From Leptolyngbya sp. SIO1E4 (lineage in GTDB: Bacteria; Cyanobacteriota; Cyanobacteriia; Phormidesmidales; Phormidesmidaceae), in contig JAAHFU020000002.1 of the NCBI GenBank assembly GCA_010672825.2, forward strand, positions 632,001 to 696,000: DNA of 64,000 bases. The letters are read 5' to 3'. Under the pieces are notes generated by a model that was given only the letters and a program-made list of their open reading frames with translations, was not told the origin of the DNA and did no database searches. Made by a program: the position numbers and the translations under genes. This document shows, piece by piece, positions 1-9,446 of this stretch (positions are counted from its first letter, which is position 1; each line of letters starts with the position of its first letter).

Positions 1-45
1 TTCTCGCTTATTTAAGTTTGAAAGTCGTTTACCGTGTAAGCCACA

Positions 46-2754
46 ATGTCCAATGTCAACAGGGGTCGCAAGCGCCGCAGGCAAAGCGTCTACCGTCCAT
101 TAATCGTCACTGCTCTAGCCTTTAGCGGCAGTCTTAGTCTGATCAACGCAGTGCTGGCCGAGGGCACAACTGCGGGGCAAACCATCAGCAACACTGCAAC
201 CGCTACCTACACTGATCCTACCGACGCCATCTTGACCACGGAATCTAACACCGTTGAGGTGACCGTGGCTGAGGTAGCGGGTATCACTGTCACCAACACT
301 GACATCCGTAATACCCTTGAGCCCGATGGCACCACCCCTGGGGATGGTGAATTTGAGCCAGGCGATACCGTCGTCTTCGAATTTGAAGTCCGAAACGTGG
401 GTAACGACGCCACCACCATTAGCTTGACAGATGCAGTTATCTCTGCAGGGCCAATTGAAGATATTGCCAGCGTTACCTACAGCTATGACAGCAACGGCGA
501 TGGTGACTTTGACGACCCTGGTGATGTTAACGGTCAGGTCATCACTGGTCGCCTAGAAACGGTTTCCATCCCTGTGGACGGCTTTGTGGTGGTAGACGTT
601 GAAGTCGAAGTGGACGACAACGCTCTATTGGGCGATGACATTTCTATTACCCTGGGTGACACCCCCGGTAATGGCCAAAACCAACCCTTCGATGCATCGG
701 CCGACAGCGTCTTCACCGTGGACAACACTACGGCAGTCCCAGGTGAAGCTGACCCAGCCAACGGCCCAACCAACGGTGAGCGGGAAGCCAGTGACACCGG
801 CTCTATTGAACTGGGTGGTGTACCGACCCCTCAACAGCCACTCGTCACCATCCTCAAATCCGTTACGAGTGTTACCGACCCAAGCAACACCCCGACGGAT
901 GTCAGCGACGACGTGGTCACCTATGACTTTGTGGTGGACATGCAGGAGACGCCTCCAGCCGGTAGCGACGTTATCGCTTCTGACTTAGAGCCGATCGCCA
1001 TTAACCTAAACGGTAGAGTCGGCCAAGACCACTACGTCTTTGTTTCAGATGCGATTCCAGTCAACACCGAACTATTCGCCGCACCTACTGCACCTGCAAA
1101 TTGGCAGGTCATTTATTCGACAACGGCTATTGGTGCCGCCGATGCCCTTGACGCCGCATGGACAACAACCCAACCGGCACTTAACACGGTCACCCGCATT
1201 GGTTTTATCTACAACCCTGGAAATACTTCCACGGCAGCAGCAGGGGATGGGGCAACGCTGCTTAGAACGGCGCCGAACGTTAACTTCACCGGCATCCAAG
1301 TGGTTAACACCGCAGCGAATACCGCGAATGAAATTGCTAACATCGCTCAGGTCTATGGTGCTGAGGAGCCAGACGACCCCAACACCCCTGAAGATGAATC
1401 TTTGAATCACCCAGTCATCGATGAATCCGGTGACACCACCCCCAGTAACTATGACGAAACCACCGGAACCTACGGCGGTGTAGATCCTGAGAATCCCGGT
1501 ACCGGCGGTACACCACCACCGGGCTTCGACCCTGACGATGGTCAGGTTGATGACCCCACCACCCTCACACCTGGCGACATTGATGGGGGGGGTGCGACTC
1601 CTGGGGATCCCAACGACGACCACACAGGGGATCCCAACGATGGTCCTGGTGAACCGGTTCTCGTAGAACTTGATCCGCCCCCCGCTTCTGCCATTCTCAA
1701 TGGCCCTGAAGGAGAGCCCGGTGCCGTCGGCCCAAATAGCAATGAAGATGACTTCACCAACAAGTCTACGTTGGGGGGGCCTGGTGTAGATCCGGATCCC
1801 GTTGGTTTCACCAATACAGTGGAGAATGGCAGCACCGTAGAGGGTGACATTCAGCTGGTTCTTGATCCGGCTTCCACAAACCCTGCTGACGATACTTATC
1901 TACCACCGGGCACCGAGGTAGAGATTACTCTGCTAGACACCACTGTTTATCGGTTTACGTTGCAGCCTGATGGCACTTGGACGCCTGATGGTACTAACCC
2001 CACACCCTTCCCCATCCTGAACAATGTGCCAGCGGGTGGCGAGCAAAACTATTCGGTTGACGTCGATTTACCGAACAACAGTACCGAAGACCTGGAGGAC
2101 TATCCCGTTGTCATCAATGCACAGCTTGATGTTGACGACAATGGGACCTTCGACGATGGCGAAAACAGAACCATCGATCGCATCTACACTGGCTTCCTGG
2201 AGCTAGAGAAAACGGCCACCATTGTTCAAGGTGATGGGCCACCTGTTACCGGTAACACCCCTGCACCGGGCAACCAGATTGTCTACGACATCAACTACAC
2301 CAACATTTCGGAAACCCAGACCGGTGCGATGACAGGCAACATCCTCCTCACTGCTTCCAATCTGCAAATTCTTGAGGATGGTACTCAGGCCATTTGTGAC
2401 CCAGATCCAACCGGAGCTAACGCTAGTGGGTTAAACAACTGGGCGATCGACAACCTGAATGAAGATGGCGATGGCTTCTTTACCACAGGGATTGACACCA
2501 GCCACGTTATCGGGTCTGTGGATGTCGTTAGTGGGTTAGATGCAGGCTCAACCGGTAATGCCGAATTCTACAACGGTGTCGCAACCTGCACGGGCACAAC
2601 ACCCGATCCCTTCAACTTCAACGCAACTGCTGATATCCCCGAAACCAGCGGTAGCAGCACAACCACCGACATTACCCGCTACCTATTTGAAGTTATCGGG
2701 GACATCGAACCTGGCGAAACTGGCTTTGTAGAGTTCCGCCGTCGCGTCAACTAG
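46..2754 (+). CDS. Large secreted DUF11-like repeat surface protein
   Basis: 902 residues. A basic N-terminus (RGRKRRR) and hydrophobic stretch ending near LINAVLA form a signal peptide, cleaved around residue 38. The mature part is rich in Asp, Thr, Asn, Gly and Pro, with beta-sandwich segments typical of DUF11 (pattern xPGDTVVFEFEVRNVG near residue 106). Short Asp-rich loops such as DSNGDGDFDDPGD (about 150) and DVDDNGTFDDGEN (about 700) look like calcium-binding loops. A Gly/Pro/Asp linker occupies about 485-570. The protein ends GFVEFRRRVN, like the end of the giant protein at 12055-16185. No enzyme motif is visible. It is probably exported and displayed on the surface with the following genes. 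The ATG at 46 gives the complete signal peptide. The exact role is unknown. Confidence 0.8.
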   Translation: MSNVNRGRKRRRQSVYRPLIVTALAFSGSLSLINAVLAEGTTAGQTISNTATATYTDPTDAILTTESNTVEVTVAEVAGITVTNTDIRNTLEPDGTTPGDGEFEPGDTVVFEFEVRNVGNDATTISLTDAVISAGPIEDIASVTYSYDSNGDGDFDDPGDVNGQVITGRLETVSIPVDGFVVVDVEVEVDDNALLGDDISITLGDTPGNGQNQPFDASADSVFTVDNTTAVPGEADPANGPTNGEREASDTGSIELGGVPTPQQPLVTILKSVTSVTDPSNTPTDVSDDVVTYDFVVDMQETPPAGSDVIASDLEPIAINLNGRVGQDHYVFVSDAIPVNTELFAAPTAPANWQVIYSTTAIGAADALDAAWTTTQPALNTVTRIGFIYNPGNTSTAAAGDGATLLRTAPNVNFTGIQVVNTAANTANEIANIAQVYGAEEPDDPNTPEDESLNHPVIDESGDTTPSNYDETTGTYGGVDPENPGTGGTPPPGFDPDDGQVDDPTTLTPGDIDGGGATPGDPNDDHTGDPNDGPGEPVLVELDPPPASAILNGPEGEPGAVGPNSNEDDFTNKSTLGGPGVDPDPVGFTNTVENGSTVEGDIQLVLDPASTNPADDTYLPPGTEVEITLLDTTVYRFTLQPDGTWTPDGTNPTPFPILNNVPAGGEQNYSVDVDLPNNSTEDLEDYPVVINAQLDVDDNGTFDDGENRTIDRIYTGFLELEKTATIVQGDGPPVTGNTPAPGNQIVYDINYTNISETQTGAMTGNILLTASNLQILEDGTQAICDPDPTGANASGLNNWAIDNLNEDGDGFFTTGIDTSHVIGSVDVVSGLDAGSTGNAEFYNGVATCTGTTPDPFNFNATADIPETSGSSTTTDITRYLFEVIGDIEPGETGFVEFRRRVN

Positions 2755-2768
2755 CCCGACCTGGCTTC

Positions 2769-2830
2769 AGGAGTGGGGTCGGCGCCAGCAGCTGTCTGGC
2801 TTGCCTTTCTAACACCTTGTCCCCACTCCT
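2769..2830 (+). terminator. Long-loop inverted repeat after first DUF11 gene
   Basis: A perfect 10-base inverted repeat (AGGAGTGGGG at 2769-2778, CCCCACTCCT at 2821-2830) lies just after the stop of the first surface gene and is followed by a pyrimidine-rich tract (TTCCTCTTAC). The 42-base loop is long for an intrinsic terminator, so this may only attenuate read-through into the next gene. Confidence 0.4.
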
Positions 2831-2884
2831 TTCCTCTTACTTCTAGCCCTTTTCTGCATACTTCACGATTCCGAGTGTAAAACC

Positions 2885-3463
2885 ATGACACTGCTTTCTA
2901 CTAAAAAGCGTTTCTTTATCGGTCTGAGCACCCTCGCTTTCGCCGGGGTGCTCCCGTTCGCGAACGAACCCGTCCGGGCTCAACTGCTTGAGGTTACTGA
3001 GTCTATTGTTGAAGCCGTTCGTCAGCCTGAAGTCAAGCTGACGCTGACTGCTGAGAAGCAACTCGTTGAGATAGATGTTGACGGCGAAGAAAAAATCTCC
3101 TGGGAATCCCTCGGCAATAAGGCCCAGGTGCAGCCCAGCGATGTCCTTCGTTACACCGTTGATGGCAGCAATTCGGGTGATATTGAAGCCAGCAATTTCA
3201 ACATCACCCAACCCATCCCGGTTCAGATGACCTATGTGCTAGATTCTGCCGTTAGCGCTAACGAGGCCACCCTCATCACTTACAGCATTGACAGTGGTGA
3301 AACCTTCGTTGAGGAACCCATGGTGGAAGTGGTGCTACCCGATGGCACCGTTGAACTGCAACCTGCCCCCGCTGAAGCTTACACCCATGTCAACTGGAGC
3401 TTTGAAGAGTCTCTGACTTCAGCTTCTGAAGTGGAAGTGAGCTATCAGGCCACTGTGAATTAG
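2885..3463 (+). CDS. Small secreted DUF11-like domain protein
   Basis: 192 residues with a clear signal peptide (KKRFFIGLSTLAFAGVLPF, cleavage probably after VRA near residue 32). The mature protein is about one DUF11-like domain: VQPSDVLRYTVDGSNSGD (about 80-97) matches the start of the fold, and the chain ends on VSYQATVN. It lies 130 bases after the first surface gene and in the same direction, so it is likely part of the same display system, perhaps as a minor subunit or cap. No catalytic residues are seen. The ATG at 2885 is chosen because the signal peptide follows directly. Confidence 0.75.
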   Translation: MTLLSTKKRFFIGLSTLAFAGVLPFANEPVRAQLLEVTESIVEAVRQPEVKLTLTAEKQLVEIDVDGEEKISWESLGNKAQVQPSDVLRYTVDGSNSGDIEASNFNITQPIPVQMTYVLDSAVSANEATLITYSIDSGETFVEEPMVEVVLPDGTVELQPAPAEAYTHVNWSFEESLTSASEVEVSYQATVN

Positions 3464-3891
3464 TCCTAAGACCAGGTGTTGGCAGGCCTTGCCTACCAAC
3501 ACCGCTCATTCAGGGGAATCGGGGCCTGTTTTCGCCCATTCTGGGCAATGGGCTCCCTCGATAAATCTGCATCTACCGACACAATTAGCGTTGTTCAACA
3601 CTCTTTCTGGTTAATCGCTTTTGTGTCTCCGGGCCAGTTTTAGAGTGCCTGTGTACGTTCTTGAGGAGTTCCTGAAAATCCTGCGTCACAGCTTTCTCAA
3701 AACCTTTAGACACTTACCTATACGAATTAATTGAGGCGTTGTCTGAGTGGGCTCAGCGATGGGGGCTTTTGTACCCCCATCAGACCCCACTACAGGATTC
3801 TTGTGTCAGTGGATGGCCCGATTTAGCCAGATCCGGCTTTAGGAGACCTGACGGTTAGGTCCCTGGTCGTTGAGAACTCGGGAGTAAATCC
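3464..3891 (+). other. 428-base intergenic region with hairpins
   Basis: No gene is seen. A strong hairpin, GGTGTTGG plus AGGC pairing with GCCT plus CCAACACC (3475-3503), follows the upstream stop. It lacks a T run, so it is not a canonical terminator. Further on, 3741-3785 can fold as GTCTGA/TCAGAC around GATGGGGG/CCCCCATC, with CTGAG/CTCAG (3743-3756) as an alternative. This second element sits about 110 bases before the next start and may be a leader structure. No known riboswitch class was recognised. Confidence 0.45.
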
Positions 3892-5430
3892 ATGATCCGC
3901 ACCTATCATCCACCTACCAAACCTAAGCGCCGACGGCGGCGAGGTCTCACCCTAGCCACAGCGCTATTAAGCCTTTGCCAGCTCAACTCTATTGCTCTAG
4001 CAGACGCTCAGCTCGATAACCAAGCTGTCTACAGGTATCGAGACAAAACGACTGGGCGCATTTATGAGGGCAGTACTGGGGTCAATTCGCCCGTGAGTCC
4101 CGAGCCACTGATCGATCCTTTGGGTCAAATTCTCGCCTGTGATGGCAGCGTCCTTTCAGACTACAACGGCTATTCAATCGCATTTTATGAACCAGATGCT
4201 TCAGGATTAGCCCCTGGCAACCTGCTGGATTTAACGTTTACAGAATTTCCTGAAGTCCCTAACAACGGGGTTCCAGGCGGTAAACCGCCTAATGTCAGCA
4301 ATATTAATCCTTTTTCATTAACGAATGCAGATGCAGGCACCTACAACTTTCTGTTTGACCCCAGCAAACCGCTGACCAGCCCTATTAATGCGGGGCTAAA
4401 CCAGTCTGATGTAGGTTCTCAGTACATTTTGGTGGTGAATCCACCAGATGACTCAGGCCTGGAGGAACGTCGCGTACTGCTCACCATTCTTAGCAGCACC
4501 GGCGGCGTTAACAACAGCATTATTCGCTACGAGGCGAGGGCTCTAGACGGCATTCCCCTGTCAGCCACAGGGGGCACCCAGCTAACCGACACAGTCGTAG
4601 AGGTGCTAGATGCGGAGAGCCAGGGGCTCAACCTGTTTTCTCTAGCGCTGGGCATGGTGCTCTGCAGCAATGACCAGGTTCGCATTGAGAAAACCGCCGA
4701 TCGCGGAGCCGTCCAGCCTGGAGACACCGCTGTTTATCGACTCAATATCAAAAACCTGGCAGAAGTTCCCCTTGATGAGTTAACGGTCACCGATGAGCTG
4801 CCGCTGGGCTTCCGCCTCTTGCCAGAAGCAACCCGAGCCACCATCGACGGTCAGACGGTGGCCATCGACACCGAAGCCAGCCGCGATGGTCTCAACGTCA
4901 CGTTTACCACTCCCAACTCCATTCCAGTCAACGGCTCCTTAGACATCATCTACGCCGTACAAATTACGCCAGATGCGATCCGCGGGGATGGGCGCAATTC
5001 CGCCGCCGTGGATGCTGAGCGCACCGACAACGACTTCGCCATTCAGGATGGTCCGGTGAGCCACCAGATGCGGTTAGATCCCGGCATCCTCTCCAACTGC
5101 GGCACCTTACTAGGCCGCGTGTTCGTAGACAAAAACTTCGATGGTGAGCAACAGCCTGGTGAGCCGGGCGTACCTAACGCCGTGATCTTTTTAGACGACG
5201 GCAATCGCATCGTAACCGATGAGAACGGGCTGTATTCGGTGGACTGTGTCTTAGCGGGTCGCCGCACAGGTGCCTTAGACCTGAGTAGCCTGCCCGGCTA
5301 CACCCTAGCCCCCAACCTGTATTTCAGAGAACGCAACAGCCAATCGCGCTTGGTCAACTTAGCCCCCGGTGGACTGGTCCGCATGAACTTTGCGGTAACG
5401 CCCACATTCCAAGAGGAGGCAGCACAATGA
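3892..5430 (+). CDS. Secreted DUF11 / SdrD-B-like domain protein
   Basis: 512 residues. The N-terminus is strongly basic (PKRRRRRG) followed by a signal peptide ending near NSIALA. Residues 30-260 form an unassigned beta-rich region. A DUF11 domain starts about 264 (EKTADRGAVQPGDTAVYRL). From about 407 to 470 there is an SdrD-B-like module (GRVFVDKNFDGEQQPGEPG, then VTDENGLYSV), a calcium-dependent Ig-like fold known from surface adhesins. The last four bases overlap the barrel gene (ATGA), so the two are probably translated together and the proteins may form a complex, this one perhaps as an exported partner or plug. Function is inferred from domain type and context only. Confidence 0.8.
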   Translation: MIRTYHPPTKPKRRRRRGLTLATALLSLCQLNSIALADAQLDNQAVYRYRDKTTGRIYEGSTGVNSPVSPEPLIDPLGQILACDGSVLSDYNGYSIAFYEPDASGLAPGNLLDLTFTEFPEVPNNGVPGGKPPNVSNINPFSLTNADAGTYNFLFDPSKPLTSPINAGLNQSDVGSQYILVVNPPDDSGLEERRVLLTILSSTGGVNNSIIRYEARALDGIPLSATGGTQLTDTVVEVLDAESQGLNLFSLALGMVLCSNDQVRIEKTADRGAVQPGDTAVYRLNIKNLAEVPLDELTVTDELPLGFRLLPEATRATIDGQTVAIDTEASRDGLNVTFTTPNSIPVNGSLDIIYAVQITPDAIRGDGRNSAAVDAERTDNDFAIQDGPVSHQMRLDPGILSNCGTLLGRVFVDKNFDGEQQPGEPGVPNAVIFLDDGNRIVTDENGLYSVDCVLAGRRTGALDLSSLPGYTLAPNLYFRERNSQSRLVNLAPGGLVRMNFAVTPTFQEEAAQ

Positions 5431-8400
5431 GCCTGGTTTCAGAGTCTAAAAGGATCGCCAAAGTAAGTTTGGCCGGTGCTGTAACTGGGTTGGCTGGGGT
5501 TACGACGACTGGCAATGCCGCTATCGCCAGCCCTCTGGTGCCACAACTTCCACCCAATACTCAGGAGGCAGCTGAGGCAATCTTGAGGGCTGACAGTGCT
5601 GCTCTGGCAGAGACCATAACAGCACCTCAAATTGAAGGAGCTGCCGGAACACGCCCTCGCTTTTCATCTCAGGCAACCCATTCTGTTGCGCCTAAATCCA
5701 CACCGACCCAGCTCACAGCAGCAACGGTGAGACTGCTGCAGTTTGCCAGCATTCAGCCCGAGATCGCCAGTTCGGAAACTCATCCTTATTTTTCACCCAC
5801 AACTACGCTGTTAGATCTGGGGGCGATCTCCCAAGTCCCTGACCCAGCGGCACCAACGCTTTCCTCAGAAGAAACCAGCCCGACTGTAGTCACAGATACC
5901 GAGACTGAATCGGCTGAATCAGCTGAACCCACTGAATCGGCTGAACCTGACGCCACCCCACCGTTAGCCCAACCTCAAGTCTTAAATGCCAGCCAAGTGC
6001 AAATCTTGAGCCCTGGCGTCGGGGCAGTTCTGGATGTGCCCGCCGCTACGGTTATTTTGCAATATCCCTCTGGGGCCGGGGTTAATCTTTGGGTAAACGA
6101 TGAGCGTGTAGATCCTAACTTAGTGGGTCGTACCGCTGTGGATCCTGAGAACAACCTGGTGACTCAGACCTGGTATGGGGTTCCCCTTTCAGCGGGCAAT
6201 AACACGCTCAGTGTGACCCCTGTCGATAGCGATGAAGTCCTGGCTAGCCTATCAGTACAGGTACGAGGCACCCCCGTAGAGCTAACCGTTGACACTCGGG
6301 GAGATAGCGTTTCTGCTGATGGCCGCTCCACCATTACCGTACAGGGGCAATTACTGGACGAAAATGGGAATACCTCGAACTGGGATACGGTGGTCACCCT
6401 GACAGCCAGTGACGGAACTTTTGTCGGAGCAGACTTTGCCCCTGATACCCCTGGGTTTCAGGTAGAAGCCGTTAACGGTCGTTATTCGGCAGAACTCCAG
6501 TCATCTTTAGAGGCTCAAGTGGTGCAGCTGGAGGCTAAAGCCAGCGGCATGACGGCCTACAACCAGGTACAGTTTTCTACCCAACAGCGCCCTACGCTGA
6601 TTACCGGGGTTATCGATTTACGCTTTGGGGCCGAGGGCACGAACTTCTATGGCGACCTGCGCGATTTCTTAGATCCAGATGCTGAAGGCTATGAGTTTGA
6701 CTTTACGGCCAGGGTATTTGCAACAGGCAACATTGGGGAGTGGTTATTTACAGGCGCTTACAACAGCGATCGCCCCCTCAATGAAGATTGCACTGGGACT
6801 GCCAACTTGTTTGGGCAAGATGACAACTGCAACAACGTTTACCCGACCTACGGGGATGATTCTACCCGTGACTTGCTGACCCCCTCTATTGATAGTCTCT
6901 ACCTGCGCTTTGAGCGCACCTCACCCATCCCAGGGGCAGGGGTCGACTATTTCTCCTGGGGGGACTATAGAACTGAAGAGTTTTCCAGTGCATCTCAGCT
7001 TTACAGCGGTATCAGTCGTTCTCTCCACGGCTTTAAAGCCCACTACAACTTGGGCGACTTATCGTTTACGGGCTTCTTTGGCAACAATGTTGAAGGCTTC
7101 CAGCGTGACACCATTCCACCCGATGGCACCAGCGGCACTTACTTCTTATCCCGACGCTCCTTGGTAGCCGGTAGTGAAGAAGTTTACCTGGAGCTAGAGG
7201 AATTGGATCGCCCCGGTACAGTGCTGGAGCGGCAGCGTCTCTATCGTGGTACCGACTACGAGGTTGACTACGATCGCGGTAGCTTATTCTTCCGTGATCC
7301 GATCCTGCGCACCAGCGTTGGTGAGTTCGGGGAGGTATTGGTTCGTCGCATTGTCGTGACTTACCAGTTTGAAGGCAATGACAGTAGTGACACTAACATT
7401 TATGGGGGGCGGCTTCAGTACAATCTCAGCCGCACACTAGGTCAGGAAAGCTGGCTCGGGGCCACCTATTTGCAAGAGAATCAGGGCGATCGGGGCTTTA
7501 CCTTATACGGGGCCGATGCGCGCATTTCCCTGGGTGAGTCCGCTGAAATTTTGGCTGAGTATGCCTATTCCAGCAATGATTTTGACCTGGATGGGCCGGT
7601 TTCAGGGTCTGCTTACCGGCTCGAATTTAACGGTGGGATTACCGACTGGCTGCAAGGTCGGGCTTATCTGCGTCATACCGACGCTGGCTTTAGCAACCTG
7701 GCAACTGAGAGCTTCCGCCCTGGTCAAACGCGCTACGGCACCCAGTTTAACGCCCAGCTTTCGCCAGATACAACACTGCGCTTTCAGTTTGATCGTGAAA
7801 GAAATCGCGGCACTGCGCCTCGCCCCCTCCTCACCCTAGAAGAGCTGATTGAACCCGGTAGCTCGCCCCTAACCGGCAGCGACGTAGACAACAGCTTGAC
7901 CACGATCTCTGTAGGTCTAGCCCAGCGCCTAGGGAACAGTCGCTTTGAACTAGACTGGATTCATCGCAATCGCACAGATAACGCTGCGGTTGATCGGCTT
8001 TCTTCCAGCTCTGACCAAATTCGTACCCGCCTCACAACAGAGTTAGAAGACAACTTAACGGTTTATGCCCAAAATGAACTCAACCTGTCTTCTGACAGTG
8101 ACCCGCTATACCCTAATCGGACACTGTTCGGCCTTGATTGGGAGTTAATGCCAGGCATTAGCCTGGGTGTGAACCAGATATTCATCGGTGATGGCGGCAT
8201 TAATGGTCGGGGCAACTTCACCACTGTGGATCTATCTGGAGATTACCAACTGGGTGAAGACACCACCATTCGTGGTCAACTCGCCCTGATTGACGGTCAA
8301 CAAATTGGCGGTCGCCTAGGCTTTGATCAAGGGTTTACCCTGGCACCGGGCTTGCGCCTAGACCTAAGCTATGAGCGTGTATTCAATAATCTCTATGGCA

Positions 8401-9407
8401 ACACCGCTGCCGGAGAGATCTTTAGCCAGCCCTTTGCCGTAGGCGATGGGGCATCAGCGCTACAGCTGACGAGTGGGAATAGTTTCAGCATCGGACTGGC
8501 TTATACAGATAGTGCCGATTTCCAAGCCAGCACTCGTCTGGAGCACCGCACCTCTTCACGAGGGTCTAATACGGTCTTTACAGCTTCAGCCCTCGGTCGC
8601 CTAACCCCAGCGGTTAGCACCCTATTAGACTTCCGCATGTCGCGTGCGGCTAACCAGGGTTTGAATTTGGGGACTTCTAGCACATTAAAAGTAGGGCTAG
8701 CCTATCGCGATCCGCAGCAAGACAATTTCAATGCGCTGCTGCGCTACGAGTACCGTAGAAATCCTTCTTCAATTCCAGACAGCTTGCTCTTTGGCTCTTC
8801 TATTGACACCTCAGAACACTTGTTATCTGCCGAAGCGATCTATGCTCCGAACTGGCGTTGGGAACTTTACGGCAAGTACGCTTTCCGCACCAGTTCGACC
8901 CGTATCGGGGGCTTATCTAACGGCGAAATCGAGTTCCCTGAATTCACATCTAATAGTGCGGTGCATTTGGCTCAACTGCGAGCCACCTATCGCCTGGGTT
9001 ATGCCTGGGATATCACTGGAGAGGTTCGCTGGATCGGCAGTTCCGCAGGATATAGCGAGTTTGGCACAGCACTGGAGTTAGGGTACTACATGACCCCAGA
9101 CCTGCGGCTATATGCAGGATACAGCCTGGGCGGTGCCTACGATCGCGACTTCTCGGGCGCGAATCGCTCAGCGAGTGGGCCTTACATCGGCATCACAGCT
9201 AAACTCAACAGCTTATTTGATGGCTTCGGCATCCAAGAAGTGGCTCCGCCACAGCAGCAGGAGTCTGCAACCGAGACTACTGCAACCGCTGAAGGCAGTG
9301 AAACAGAAGCGGTCTCCGAGGGGGCTAATGAGGCTGGTGAAGCCGCTGATGCTAACGCCTCCGATACTGAGCCTGCTGTCACTGTTGAGTCTCAGCAAAA
9401 TCCCTAG
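5427..9407 (+). CDS. Large outer-membrane beta-barrel protein with N-terminal Ig-like domains
   Basis: 1326 residues. After a signal-like N-terminus and an acidic spacer (ESAEPTESAEPDATP) come two Ig-like domains. The first is about 190-285. The second, about 285-390, is invasin-like (VELTVDTRGDSVSADGRS). From about 393 to 1270 alternating hydrophobic/polar strands with aromatic girdles (for example GFKAHYNLGDLSFTGFFG) show a large beta-barrel. A motif LYRGTDYEVDYDRGSLFF starts at 605. An acidic, Ala/Thr/Glu-rich tail of about 55 residues follows the last strand. The ATG overlaps the previous stop and has GAGGAGG in front, so translation is coupled. It probably spans the outer membrane and exports or anchors the neighbouring DUF11 proteins. 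It is not a standard TonB receptor: no plug domain was recognised. Confidence 0.75.
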   Translation: MSLVSESKRIAKVSLAGAVTGLAGVTTTGNAAIASPLVPQLPPNTQEAAEAILRADSAALAETITAPQIEGAAGTRPRFSSQATHSVAPKSTPTQLTAATVRLLQFASIQPEIASSETHPYFSPTTTLLDLGAISQVPDPAAPTLSSEETSPTVVTDTETESAESAEPTESAEPDATPPLAQPQVLNASQVQILSPGVGAVLDVPAATVILQYPSGAGVNLWVNDERVDPNLVGRTAVDPENNLVTQTWYGVPLSAGNNTLSVTPVDSDEVLASLSVQVRGTPVELTVDTRGDSVSADGRSTITVQGQLLDENGNTSNWDTVVTLTASDGTFVGADFAPDTPGFQVEAVNGRYSAELQSSLEAQVVQLEAKASGMTAYNQVQFSTQQRPTLITGVIDLRFGAEGTNFYGDLRDFLDPDAEGYEFDFTARVFATGNIGEWLFTGAYNSDRPLNEDCTGTANLFGQDDNCNNVYPTYGDDSTRDLLTPSIDSLYLRFERTSPIPGAGVDYFSWGDYRTEEFSSASQLYSGISRSLHGFKAHYNLGDLSFTGFFGNNVEGFQRDTIPPDGTSGTYFLSRRSLVAGSEEVYLELEELDRPGTVLERQRLYRGTDYEVDYDRGSLFFRDPILRTSVGEFGEVLVRRIVVTYQFEGNDSSDTNIYGGRLQYNLSRTLGQESWLGATYLQENQGDRGFTLYGADARISLGESAEILAEYAYSSNDFDLDGPVSGSAYRLEFNGGITDWLQGRAYLRHTDAGFSNLATESFRPGQTRYGTQFNAQLSPDTTLRFQFDRERNRGTAPRPLLTLEELIEPGSSPLTGSDVDNSLTTISVGLAQRLGNSRFELDWIHRNRTDNAAVDRLSSSSDQIRTRLTTELEDNLTVYAQNELNLSSDSDPLYPNRTLFGLDWELMPGISLGVNQIFIGDGGINGRGNFTTVDLSGDYQLGEDTTIRGQLALIDGQQIGGRLGFDQGFTLAPGLRLDLSYERVFNNLYGNTAAGEIFSQPFAVGDGASALQLTSGNSFSIGLAYTDSADFQASTRLEHRTSSRGSNTVFTASALGRLTPAVSTLLDFRMSRAANQGLNLGTSSTLKVGLAYRDPQQDNFNALLRYEYRRNPSSIPDSLLFGSSIDTSEHLLSAEAIYAPNWRWELYGKYAFRTSSTRIGGLSNGEIEFPEFTSNSAVHLAQLRATYRLGYAWDITGEVRWIGSSAGYSEFGTALELGYYMTPDLRLYAGYSLGGAYDRDFSGANRSASGPYIGITAKLNSLFDGFGIQEVAPPQQQESATETTATAEGSETEAVSEGANEAGEAADANASDTEPAVTVESQQNP

Positions 9408-9446
9408 TCCGCCCGCAGCTAATCCTTAAGAGCCAGGTATGCACTT

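Noticed and set aside
1072-1623. 183-codon minus-strand open frame inside the first DUF11 gene
   Set aside because: It lies wholly inside a well-supported + gene, has no recognisable motif and a composition expected from the opposite strand of Asp/Thr-rich repeats.
5427-9407. TonB-dependent receptor
   Set aside because: No TonB box or plug domain recognised; the N-terminus has Ig-like domains instead.
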